The notes: a model not told the origin generated them from the sequence alone. Shown: positions 23,401-34,700, counted from the first letter of the stretch. The stretch: 37,076 nt of DNA from Bacteroidales bacterium (GCA_017455205.1 JAFTBM010000067.1:1-37076), one strand, 5' to 3'. Translations and numbers: made by a program.

Positions 23401-24071
23401 TCCAAGTAGCTCGTAGGGTCCTCCACGCCGGCTTGGCGGAATGCTTCGCGCCGCTCTACGCAGGTGCCGCAACAGCCGCAATGCCGCTCGCCACCGCGGT
23501 AGCACGAATAGGTCCAGCTGAAATCTACCCCCAGCGCGGCCCCACGCCTCACAATGTCGGCCTTGCATAGCTCCGTGTAGGGAGCCTCCAGCCGCACCCC
23601 CTCGTAGGTGCCGGCCTGCATCGCCCTGTCCATAGCCGCCACAAACTCGGGACGGCAGTCGGGATATATCGCATGGTCGCCCCCATGATTGGCCATCAGC
23701 ACCCGCCGAAGCCCACGGCTCTCGGCTATCCCACAGGCCACCGCCAGCATCACCCCGTTGCGAAACGGCACCACCGTCGACCGCATATTCTCCTCCCCAT
23801 AACCGCCCGCAGGCACCGCATCTCCACCCTCCAGCAGCGACGAAGAGAAGAGCCCCCTCACAAAATCCAACCCCACCACCAAATGCTCCACCCCCAGCCG
23901 CTGGCAATGGTAGCGCGCACACGCCAACTCGCGCTCGGCATGATTGCTGCCATAGTCAAACGTGATGGCCAACGCCACCCGCTCGCGCTCCTCGTAGAGC
24001 AACGTGGTGGAATCCAACCCACCCGAATAGATAATCGCCGCATCGCGCGGCATAGCACCCGTTTCGTTCAT
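23394..24071 (-). CDS. queC: 7-cyano-7-deazaguanine synthase (preQ0 synthase)
   Basis: This 225-residue ATP-dependent enzyme turns 7-carboxy-7-deazaguanine and ammonia into preQ0. Seen: the PP-loop IIYSGGLDSTTLL near the N-terminus, FDYGSNHAEREL, VPFRNGVMLA, the HGGDHAIYPDCRPEF substrate region and the zinc-binding C-x8-C-x2-C-x2-C in the CYRGGERHCGCCGTC block. ATG 24071 is chosen; ATG 24053, six codons later, is possible, and an upstream GTG is not needed. Its last residues (LEN) and its stop are formed by the heptamer repeat, so the native C-terminus may have been trimmed or replaced. Confidence 0.94.
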   Translation of the reverse strand: MNETGAMPRDAAIIYSGGLDSTTLLYEERERVALAITFDYGSNHAERELACARYHCQRLGVEHLVVGLDFVRGLFSSSLLEGGDAVPAGGYGEENMRSTVVPFRNGVMLAVACGIAESRGLRRVLMANHGGDHAIYPDCRPEFVAAMDRAMQAGTYEGVRLEAPYTELCKADIVRRGAALGVDFSWTYSCYRGGERHCGCCGTCVERREAFRQAGVEDPTSYLEN

Positions 24072-24163
24072 CGTATTCCTTGTTTTGTTGAAGGGGGTTA
24101 CCTCCACACTTTCAGAGGGCTACACCGCGTAGCACAAGCACCCCTGCGGTCAAAACCGCCCTG

Positions 24164-24171
24164 CAAAGTTA
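24164..24171 (-). promoter_or_regulatory. Likely -7 box of the que operon promoter
   Basis: On the minus strand TAACTTTG (24171 down to 24164) matches TAnnTTTG. The predicted leader to the queC ATG is about 85 nt and contains a small GCTAC-GTAGC hairpin. It was compared by eye with the preQ1-I riboswitch pattern and does not match clearly. Confidence 0.5.
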
Positions 24172-24302
24172 CACATTTTTTTCAAATCCCACCCTCTGCG
24201 ACAACTTCTCCCTTTGAGCCTCATACTTCCCGGCTCCCGATTTCCGCCCAGCCATTCAAAGTTGTCGGATACCAATAGTTCTCCTGTCTATGAAATAATA
24301 AT

Positions 24303-24331
24303 GCCGATGTCGGCAAAAAATCGTATCTTTG
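24303..24331 (+). promoter_or_regulatory. Promoter box and possible operator of the Fic gene
   Basis: TATCTTTG (24324-24331) matches TAnnTTTG, 33 bp before the ATG at 24364. Just upstream, GCCGA-TG-TCGGC (24303-24314) is a perfect inverted repeat positioned between the -33 and -7 regions, where a repressor would block transcription. The Fic protein has its own N-terminal HTH, so self-regulation is possible. Confidence 0.5.
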
Positions 24332-24363
24332 CAGCGGTTTTTCAATTAAAACTTGCCGATAGT

Positions 24364-25245
24364 ATGGGATATATTTCAGTCATTCAGTTTGCCGAAAAGT
24401 ACGGCATTAGCGAGCGTACCGCCCGCAACTATTGTGCTTCGGGCAAGATTGATGGAGCTTTTCTCACAGGTAAAACTTGGAGTATACCTGCCGACGCTGC
24501 TTTACCACAAAAGGGGAAGAAGAAAATATCACCTTTACTTCAGCGCCTGCGTGAGGAAAAGGAAGCCAAGCTCAAGGGCGGTATCTATCATCGCACACAA
24601 ATTGACTTCACCTACAACTCCAACCACATGGAAGGCAGCCGCCTAACCAAAGAGCAAACGCGATACATATTCGAGACAAACACACTTGGCATAACGACCG
24701 AGAACACTCGAATTGACGACATTATGGAGACCGTCAACCACTTCCACTGCATAGACTATATCATCGCCCATGCCACAGACCGCCTGACAGAAGCCCACAT
24801 AAGGCAACTGCACTTTATCCTCAAAACCAACACTTCCGATAGTCAGAAATCATGGTTTGCCGTGGGGGAATACAAACGGCTTGCCAACGAAGTCGGAGGC
24901 GAGGAAACGGTGCAACCCAGAGAAGTCCGCGAGCACATACGGACTTTGCTTGCCGAATATAATAGCATTGAGAAAGTCAATTTCACAGACATTCTAAACT
25001 TTCATGTTCAGTTTGAACGCATTCACCCGTTTCAAGACGGCAACGGTCGTGTGGGGCGTCTGGTAATGTTTTGGCAGTGTCTGCACAGCGGAATTGTGCC
25101 GTTCATTATTACCGACGACTTGCGACTGTACTACTATCGTGGCCTACGGAATTGGGGCAGTATAAATGGTTTTCTTACCGACACATGCCTCACCGCCCAG
25201 GACAACTACAAAGCATTGCTCGACTACTTCAATATCAAGTATTAG
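24364..25245 (+). CDS. HTH-Fic family protein (probable AMP-transferase)
   Basis: This 293-residue protein begins with a helix-turn-helix of excisionase/MerR type (ISVIQFAEKYGISERTARNYCASGKIDGAFLTGKTWSIP, residues 4-42). The Fic core follows, with the catalytic motif HPFQDGNGRVGR (residues 221-232), complete including His, the Asp-Gly-Asn-Gly phosphate loop and the final Arg. An inhibitory motif S-x3-E-G (SNHMEG, Ser86 to Gly91) lies N-terminal to the core, which is class II Fic architecture: self-inhibited, activated when the Glu moves. It would transfer AMP to protein targets, not identified. The frame is open further upstream, but the promoter box at 24324 sets the ATG. No separate antitoxin gene is next to it. 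Base composition is less extreme than in its neighbours. Confidence 0.88.
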   Translation: MGYISVIQFAEKYGISERTARNYCASGKIDGAFLTGKTWSIPADAALPQKGKKKISPLLQRLREEKEAKLKGGIYHRTQIDFTYNSNHMEGSRLTKEQTRYIFETNTLGITTENTRIDDIMETVNHFHCIDYIIAHATDRLTEAHIRQLHFILKTNTSDSQKSWFAVGEYKRLANEVGGEETVQPREVREHIRTLLAEYNSIEKVNFTDILNFHVQFERIHPFQDGNGRVGRLVMFWQCLHSGIVPFIITDDLRLYYYRGLRNWGSINGFLTDTCLTAQDNYKALLDYFNIKY

Positions 25246-25406
25246 CGTTTTTCTCTTCCAAGATACTTCTTCGCTCGCTCATCGCTCCGCTGGCGAGCAA
25301 TGGGCTTGTGCTTATCACCTCTCGCCCCAACAAGCCACACCAGCAGCCTCCAAATTCTGCCAAACTGCACGACCCTCGTCAATCGGCTCTCTATCAAGGC
25401 GTAAGA

Positions 25407-25565
25407 CAATCGTTCTTCAATCGTTCTTCAATCGTTCTTCAATAAACTATTGAAGAACTATTGAACATCTATTGAAGAACTATTGAAGAACTGACCTAAA
25501 AAATCCATAGCAAATCGAGGGCAAATTCACCGCAAATCTACGGGCAATTTGTGGACAATCCGTGG
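25407..25565. repeat. Convergent 11-bp-period arrays after the Fic gene
   Basis: Three CAATCGTTCTT units (25407-25439) are followed by four CTATTGAAGAA-type units (25447-25490), the reverse complement of a TTCTTCAATAG unit. The two halves can fold: GTTCTTCAAT-AAACT-ATTGAAGAAC is a perfect 10-bp hairpin. A third set follows with the same 11-bp period: CAAATCGAGGG, CAAATTCACCG, CAAATCTACGG, GCAATTTGTGG, ACAATCCGTGG (25511-25565). The stretch 25246-25406 shows no supported gene. Confidence 0.9.
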
Positions 25566-25577
25566 GAAAAGAAAAGG

Positions 25578-25605
25578 GCAGCGAAAATGCTAAATTATGT
25601 TAATC
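25578..25605 (+). other. dif-like 28-bp sequence (weak candidate)
   Basis: TTATGTTAATC (25595-25605) matches 9 of 11 positions of the E. coli XerD arm TTATGTTAAAT. The 11 bases at 25578-25588 match the E. coli XerC arm at about 6 positions, with a 6-bp centre between. It lies about 7 kb from the point where strand composition switches. A chance match in AT-rich DNA is quite possible. Confidence 0.25.
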
Positions 25606-25628
25606 CCGACATTATTTGGGGGAAGCGA

Positions 25629-25660
25629 TTTGCTTTTTTGAATAAAAATGGGTAAGTTTG
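25629..25660 (+). promoter_or_regulatory. Bacteroidota-type promoter of the giant surface protein gene
   Basis: TTTG (25629-25632) and TAAGTTTG (25653-25660) are separated by 20 bp, a good match to the -33/-7 pattern. The expected transcript start is near 25667, about 46 nt before the ATG at 25713. Confidence 0.7.
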
Positions 25661-25712
25661 TAGCCATTTTCATTGTCAAAAAAAGCAGGATATATGTATA
25701 TAAGTCATTGTA

Positions 25713-28700
25713 ATGCAGGCATTTACCCCCCCCCCCACGATTTTAAGTGAAGCGAGCCACGCATTGTGTCTTTCCTCGCCATCCCCCCGTCGAGGAGGCT
25801 TGTCCGCTGCCAGCAAGACAGCACAGCGAGCAGACAGGTGGCACGCCGCTGTTATCCAATGCATTATTTTCATTGCCGCCGTCTGCGGGCTGACAAATGC
25901 TGCGCAGGCACAAGGCCTCTCGGGGTATACCTACTCCACTGGCACGACTTCGCTCACCCAGACCGTCAGCACTGCGATCCTTACGGGTGCTAACAAAGAC
26001 GATAATCTCAATTACGACTTTGATGACAAGACCACGATGCTATACGACATCGGGTTCTCTTTTCCTTTCGGCGGGCAAGAATACACGAAGTTCTCCGTAA
26101 ACACCAACGGCATCCTTCGACTGGGCGACGATGTAAGTACTGGCTATGGCGATTTCGGCAGCAATGACGGTGCGCCGCGCATCAGCGGTTTCCTCTGCGA
26201 TGGTTATGCCAAGGCAAATGCCTACGTGAAGACTGGTCTCTTTGGCGATACTTTGCGTGTGGTTGAAATCTATTTGAGTACCTATAAAAACTGGTACGAA
26301 AACAGCCAAAACTACCTATGGAAACACCAGATTCATCTCTATAGATCAGGCCGTGTACGCATCATACAACAATCAAGTTCTAATTATGTACCTCGTCCCG
26401 ACTGGCAGGTGGGCATGAGCATCGACAACTACGATGGCTGGGTGGTGAAGCCAGACTACACGGCGGTGCATTTCGACAATCCTGGCGATGCTGGTGAGTA
26501 CTTTATTGGCCTCGAGAACAGCGGAACTGTCAAGTTTGTCGCCAACCGCTGGTTTCTCTTCACTCCGCCGTCAGCAACGCTCTATGCCGTGCGTCCGCCG
26601 TCGGGGGTGAAGGCAGCCTCCTTCTCCTCCACGGGCTTCACCCTTTCGTGGGTAGGCCAAGCCACTGCCACGAAGTACATCGTCCGCTATGGCGCCACCG
26701 AGGTGTCCACCACCTCCACCAGCTATGCCATCACCGGCCTCACCCCGCAGCAGCCGCTGACCGTCCAGGTAGCCACGGTCGTCGGCACCGACACCAGTTC
26801 CTTCACCCCGCTCTTCGTCCAGATGCCCTACAGCCTACCCTATGTGCAGAACTTCGACAGCTACACTGGCGACCTCTTCGGGGTCAAGCCTGCCGGCTGG
26901 TGGGACTCATACGACTACTACGGCAACTACACCAACGGCTTGATTAGCGGTCAAGAGCCTTATGTGTGGCTTGAGCACGACATCAACGGCGGTCAGGTAT
27001 GTTGGAGCTGCGATGTCACCCCCACCACCCAGCCCGGAAGTGTGACGCAGCTCAGCATGAGCAACTACTATAACTCTTCGGACAACTTCCTGCATGCCCG
27101 TACCCTTGCGGCACTGCCCCCATTCGATGTGAATGCCAGTAATTTGAAGATTACTTTCGACTATGCCGTATGGGCTCTCAACAAAGACGGTACGGAGTCT
27201 AATACCAATATCAAGCTCTATGTCGGCTTGATCAAGGATCTCAGCAGCGAGGAGGCGATGTGCGGGACTGCCAATTGGACTGCCTTGACAACCATTACAC
27301 CTACCTTAAAGAAGTGGAATACGGTTACTTATACCTATAGTACCGCAGCAGCCCCTGGCACTTATCGCCTTGCTTTCTATTATGCTAACCTCAACAACGG
27401 AGAAGACCTTGCCGTCTACATTGACAACATCAAGGTGGAGAACAAGAGTTGCTCCACCCCCACCACCCAGCCCACCGACCTCTACGCCACCAACCTCACC
27501 TCCTCGGGCTTCCGCCTCAACTGGAGCAGCACGGCTGATGCCTCCGTGCCTTACACCGTCTTCCTCGACGACCAGGTGGCAGGCACCACCGCCAACGGCG
27601 TCAAGTATTTCGACATCACGGGTCTTGAACCACTCTCCTTCCACCGCCTCCAGGTGCGTGCCGCCTCTTCCTGCCCCTCGTTGCCAAGCGACGTGATGTT
27701 CATCCGCACCGCCTGCGATGGCGATATTGATGCCCCCTACAGCGAGGACTTCGACGACTACTCGGGTGCTGGCGTGGCTGGTGGCACCATTGCTCCCAAC
27801 GCCCCCCCCATCCGCCCTGGCTGCTGGACTTTCAACGGCCTCGGCACTTGGTCTACATCAAGCTACAAGTTCACTACGGGTATTGACGCAAGCAAATGGA
27901 TAGCAACAACCAGCAACAAGAGTCTGACGCGGACGAACGACAATAATGGTGATTGTGTAGTGTCGGGACTGAAGACGATGACCTTTTCATTTCCATTTGG
28001 AGGAAGCACCTACACGCAGTTCTCATTCAACGAGGACGGACAAATCCGCTTGGGTAGCGACGAGGTGGTAGGCAATACCTGCATCAACGAACCCCTGTCG
28101 GGCAGCGGTGCCAATAGCAACAATCCCAAAGTGGTGGGGTGTGGCATGGACGGGCAGATGAAGGATAACGGCAGTAACACCTATGGAGCGTGGGCCAACT
28201 ATAGTGACACAGTAACAGTGGTGCAGTACCGCATGTGTCCCATCTACTACATCGCTTCAGACCCAGGCGTTGTGTACCTTCCCTATCAGGTGCAACTCTA
28301 CAAGAGCGGACGCATCTTGATAGCTTATCAGACGATGTCGGGAACGGCTTGGTCGCCCAGCTATCAGGTAGGCTTTGCCACCGATGCCTCCAACGTCTGG
28401 TCGGTCAGCAGCGATGGCCTCTCCACCTCATTCCACGGCAACGGCAGCAGCGACAAACTTGATGCCTGGCCTGCCAACGGCCGCTATTTCGAATGGAAAC
28501 CCACGACGGCCAACTATCCGCAGGCATTTCTCACTTCAGGCATCTCACAAAGCGAAAACGCACTGCTGCTGGTCAACGGCAGGGCAGAGGACGTGCAGCA
28601 CATCGCCTTGCCACTCATCGAGAGTGGCGACCTCAACCACCTCGCCGTCAGCTTTGCCTACCGCCAGTCCACCACTGCCACCTCGGTGGGCGAGCTAGCT

Positions 28701-31700
28701 CTCGGCACTATGGCCGACCCCGATGACCCCTCCACGTTTGTCCTCATCCGCACCCTCCCGCGCACCACCTCGTGGACTACCGTGCGCGACACCCTCGGCA
28801 TCCACGACCTGGCGGTCTCACAGCAGTACATTGCCTTGCGCTACACTGGCGGCACCACGGTGGGAGAAAACACAGCCATTGACAACGTCAGCGTTACCAA
28901 AATAAAATGTCTCCCACCCACAGGGCTGACCGCCAGCAACATCACCACCACCAGTATGCGCCTCAGCTGGACTGACCACAACGGAGGCGAGTCCGACTAC
29001 GTCATCGACCTCAACGGCACGGAATACGTGGTCGCCGCCGGCACCAACTACCGCGACTTCACTGGCCTAAGCCACGGCCAGCCGTGCCGTTTCATCGTCA
29101 AAGCCGACTGCGATGAAGACGGCTATTCCGCCACCCGCACCCTCTATGCCGCCACCCTCTGCGACGACGGCGTCGACCTGCCCTACACCGAGAATTTCGA
29201 CTACTATGGGTCAGTCATCACCACTAACACCTCTGCCCCCACTGGCTACCCCGCCACCCACACGCTGCCCAACTGCTGGACCTTCACCGGCCTCAGCGCC
29301 AGCACAAGTACCTATCCGCAGGCATTCCTCACCAGCAGCAGCAGCTGGCGCGTAACGGGCAACGGACTACTTTTCAACAGCAACACCACCGCCCCCCTAC
29401 TGGCTGCACTGCCACTACCTTCGGGCAGCATTCCCACCTCGCAACTCCGGCTGCACTTCCAATACAAGCAATCCGACACCACCAACTACACGGGGCGGCT
29501 CGTCTATGGCTTGATGAGCGACCCCGACGATGCCGCCACCTTCGTGCCACTCGACACACTGAAGCGCATCGCCCTATGGACCACGGTGGACTGCGACATT
29601 GCCGCCCATCCGCGTTCCCAAGCGGCATTCACGGCCTCCAGCCGCGTACACGTGGCTTTCAAGTATATCGGTGGAACGGGTAATAACAGCAAATATACAG
29701 CCATCGACGATGTGCGGCTGACGCGCGTCTGCGTGGCCGACCTTGCCACCAGCACCACCGCCACCTCCTGCCGCCTGAGTTGGACCGATGTCAGCGGCGG
29801 CACCTACGGCTTCGAAGTCTACGAGGGCGAGACCCGCCTCGGTGTCGTCGCCGCAGGCACCACCTATTTCGACATTACTTCGCTCACCCCGGGCAGCACC
29901 CACACCTACAGGGTGACGGCCACCTGCGGCGGCTGCGAGTGCGACCCCGCTTCCGTCACCGTCACGCTCCCCTGCAACGGCTCGCTCCCCTATGCCGAGT
30001 ACTTCGACACCTATGGCAGCAGTGGTACTTCCATTAGGACAGGCTCCTCTACTGACCCGCCCTCACTCTACCCCAACCATACAATGCCTACCTGCTGGCA
30101 GTTCCCCACCATGTCTGCCTCCTCCTCCACCTTCCCACAGGTGTTCCTTCATGCCTATTCAAATCATTGGGTTTCCTCTCCGTGCGGCTTATTTATGCGC
30201 ACAAATGAATACAACAAGCCTGTTGTTGCCATCGTTGCGCAGGACTTCGGCTACCCCCTTCACCGCTTCCGCCTCCAATTCAGAGGGCGTGTGTATAACA
30301 ACACTTTGGGAAGCACCACAGAAGCCAGGATTGAATGGGGGGTAGTTACCGACCTCGCCGACCCTACCTCTTTTGTCGCCCTCGGTAGTCTCAAAAGCAC
30401 CTCGTTTGTGGCAATAGACGACACCTTGGGTAACCACTCCCTGCCCTCGGGCAACCTCTATGTGGCCTTCCGCTTTGTCCATGTCTCGCCAACTAGTAGC
30501 TCTACTACGTATGGTGGTATTGACAATGTAGACATCACCCTCCTGCCCGACTGCAACGTCTACGGCCTCACCGTCAGCTCCATCACCAATTCCACCGCCA
30601 CGCTGCGCTGGGAGAACCCCACCGCCACCTCCTGGACCTACACCGTCAAGAACGGCGATGATGTGTTGGCATCGGGCATTACCGACACCTTCTGCAATGC
30701 CAGCTCACTCAGCGCCAGCACCACCTACACCCTCACCATTGTCCCCTCGTGCGGCGGCAGCGGGCGCAGCATCAGCTTCACCACCGACTGCGATGCCACC
30801 AACTACTGCGACAACTTCGAGAACTACACTGCCCAAACCAGCAACACCACGGCCAGCAGTTCCAACTTCCCCGGCCAACGACCTGCCTGCTGGGCTTTCC
30901 CAGGTCATAGTGGCGTCTCGGGCGACTACCCTTACGCTGTGGTCTCTTCCAACAGCTCCTGCCGCAACGCTGGCAGCAAAGGGATGGTGCTCCAGAGTGT
31001 AGGTTCGGCAGCCCCAGCGGTGGCCGTCCTGCCCGCAGTCTACAGCACACCGATTGCCTACATGAGGCTTAGCCTCTCCTATAAGTACGCCAACGCCTCC
31101 TATGGCGAACTCTCCTACGGCGTCATGTCCAACACCTACGACACCAACACCTTCATCAAGATCGGCATCTTCCCGAGGGTCAATACTGCCTGGCACACCG
31201 ATACCGTCTACATCGGCCACCACAATGCCACCTTCTCCTCGGCCTATAAGCATATCGTCCTCCGCTATGCCTCCACTGGCACTTCCTACTATGCTGCCAT
31301 CGACGACCTCTGCCTCGAAGCACAAGATTGCCCGCCCGTGGGTGGCCTCACGGTGAGCAACATCACCGGCACCACCGCCGACCTCGCATGGACAGACCAT
31401 AGTGGCGGCACCGCAACCTACCACATCGTCGTCAACGATGTCGAAGCCTATACCACCGCCGCCGGTGCCACCTCCCACACCCTCACTGGTCTGCTCCGCG
31501 GCAGCGTGAACACCATCGGCGTCTACGCCGACTGCGGCGGTGAGCACACAGGTAAAGTTTCCATCGTGCGGGTAATTACCCCATGCGCAAGCGGCGTGGA
31601 CATACCTTATTCGGAGAACTTCAACCGATATAATGAGAACGTCTACAACAACTCCGATGTCATCTCCGTCTCCATGAGTACTACCTACACCACTCCCTCC

Positions 31701-34700
31701 ACCTATCCTCTCTCCCACACGCGGCCTTCTTGCTGGACATTCACTAACCTCAGTGCCAGCACCAGCTCCTATCCACAAATATTCATCGCCAAGAACCCCA
31801 ACTACAACCGCGATGGCGATAGCATCAAGCATCGTGGTCTAATGTTCAAAAACTACAGCACTGTGGCTAATGGAGCCATTGCCTGCCTCCCGCTGGCCAA
31901 CAGTGGCAACCTCAACCGTGTGAAAGTCTCCTTCGACTACAAGCAATCCCACACCGATGTAGGAGAAGGGGTACTGAGCCTCGGTGTCATGACCGACCCC
32001 GATGACCCTGCCACCTTTACCATCATCAAGTCGTTCCCAAAAACAACATCCTGGGTACATATTGACGACACCATCTGCAAGTCCACCTTATTGCCCCTCG
32101 GCGACCCGCTATACATAGCCTTCCAACAGGGTGCTTCATCTGGTACCACCTACTACTACACTGGCCTTGACAATGTTCAGCTCTCCTTCCTTGACGGTTG
32201 CCTGCCGCCTGGCGGCCTGACGACCACCACCATCGATGGCAACACTGTCAGCCTTGCCTGGCTCGACAACAATAGTGGCTCCAAGCCCTACCACATCCTC
32301 GTCAATGGTGACGAATGGCTCACCACCGCTGCTGGTGCCACCTCCTGCACCCTCACCGACCTGCCGCGCGGCTCCTACATCACCATCGGAGCCTACGCCG
32401 ATTGTGGCGACTCCCACAGCGACATCGTCGAAATCTCCGTCTTCATCGCCTGCGATGGCCAAGTAGATTTCCCCTACCTCGAGACCTTCGACCGCTACAA
32501 CGAGAATGTCTACAACACCAACGATGTCATCTCGGTCTCCACGAGTACCACCTATACTACCCCCTCTGCCTATCCGCTCTCCCACACGCGACCCGACTGC
32601 TGGAGATTCATGGGATTGAGTGCTACCACCAGCACCTATCCGCAAATCTTCATTGCCAAGAACCCCAACTACAACCGCGACGGCGACACCATCGGCCATC
32701 GCGCTTTGATGTTCAAGACGCAGATGACCTGCAAGCAGCAGTGCTATGCCGTGCTGCCGCTTGCCAACGCTGGCAACCTCACCCGTGCCAAACTCTCGTT
32801 CGACTACAAGCAGAGTACCGCCACTGCCGACGAGGGTGTGCTCAGTTACGGCGTGATGACCAACCCCAACGATTCCACCACCTACGTCAATATCGCCACC
32901 CTCGCCAAGGTTACCGCATGGACGCATATCGATGCCAACATCGGGCAGGCCGTGGGCATCCCCCTCGACCGTCCGCTTTGGGTGGCATTCCGCTTCGGTA
33001 GTGTGAACGCCAACACGGGAACCGACGCCCGCTACACTGGCCTTGACAACGTCCAGCTTACCCTCGACGATGATGCCTGCCAGGCACCAGGCTTGGGTGT
33101 CTCCGACAACACCACCGGCACCGCCGTCACCCTCAGCTGGTACGACAACAACCTCGGTTCTTGCACCTACTCCGTCTTCAAGGACGGTGTGTCGGTCGCT
33201 ACGGGCATCACCGACACCTTCTACACACTTTCCGGTCTCACCGCCTACACCGACTATACCTTCAAAGTCCAGGCCAGCTGCGGCACCAACCCCTATAGCG
33301 AATTGACCGTCCGCACCACCTGCGCCGCTGGCATCAACCTCCCCTACACCGAAAACTTCGAAGGTTACACCAATGGCATTGTGGGTGTAGATATCACCAA
33401 CGTAGGTGCTGGCCAACCCATCATCTCTACCTACCCCGTCCACCTTCTCCCCAACTGCTGGACATTCACTAACACATCAACAGCACTTCCCGAAGCCTCC
33501 TCTGGCAAACTGCTCACCACCGCTGGAGCATTCCCCAACGCCTATATCACCACCAACTCCGACTACCGTCAGGGCTCCTACGGCCTGCTTTTCCGCACAG
33601 CCTACACCGGCAAGTCAGTCTACGCCGCCCTCCCCTTGGTCAATGGCGGCAGCCTCACCCCCGTCATTCTCAACTTTAAATACAAGAACAACACCACCAC
33701 CGCCAACCAGGGCGTACTGAGCTACGGCGTGATGACTAACCCCACCGATACCTCCACCTTCACCCCCATCGCCACCATGACTAAAACCACTGCATGGACC
33801 ACCATCACCGATACCCTCAGCATGCATGCCCTCCCTTCGGGCACCCTCTACGTTGCCTTTAAGTACAGCAATATCTACTCTAGCACCTCCTACTATATGG
33901 GGCTTGACGACATCTCTCTTACCCGTGCCGAAGGCTGCATCCGCCCCAGCGTGCTGACCGCTGCCGAAGTCGCTGGCTCCACCGCCCGCCTCACTTGGCA
34001 CGACAACTGCCTCGGCTCTGCCACCTACCACGTGACCGTGGATGGCACCGAATGGCTCACCACCGCCGCCGGGGCCACCGGCTGCACCCTTACAGGGCTG
34101 CCACGAGGCAGCGACCTCACCGTCGGTGTCTACGCCGACTGCGGCGGCGGCTCCCAAAGCCCCACCACCTACATCACCGTCTATACCCCCTGTGGCGAGG
34201 GCGTCGATGCACCCTATACCGAAAACTTCAACCGCTATCGCGGCACCGACATTGACAATTCCAATACTACCACACCTTCCCCAACCATAAGCATGGGATA
34301 CCCCTCCTCCCACAAGCTACCCAACTGCTGGACATTCCTCCACCTCAGCTCTGGTACCGCCACCTATCCTCAAGCGTTCATCTCTACCACCTCCTACTAC
34401 AACAACGATGGCGACACCATCGGCCACCGCGCCCTCGTGCTCAAAACCACCACCACCATCAAGCGCAAACTCTACGCAGCCCTGCCGCTCGCCAATCGTG
34501 GCGACCTCCGCCGCCTAAAGCTCTCCTTTGACTACAAGCAGTCCACCACCACTCGCCATTCAGGTGTCTTGAGCTATGGCGTGATGACCGACCCCGAAGA
34601 CTCTACCACCTACGTCAACATTGCCACCCTGCCCAAAGCCAACACCTGGACCACCATCAACAGCAACCTCTATGAGGTTTCCAATCTCCCCATCGGTGTA

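Noticed and set aside
24072..24163. preQ1 riboswitch in the leader of the que genes
   Set aside because: A small hairpin is present but the preQ1-I pattern (GAGGTTC, CTACACCCTC, A-rich tail) was not found by eye. A covariance-model search would decide.
25407..25565. CRISPR array
   Set aside because: Units are 11 bp and directly joined with no unique spacers, and no cas genes are present.
30705..33443. Long minus-strand open frames (375 and 435 residues) opposite the giant adhesin
   Set aside because: They are Gly/Val/Asp-rich mirror frames of Thr/Ser/Ala codons in the repeat modules and carry the same periodicity as the modules.
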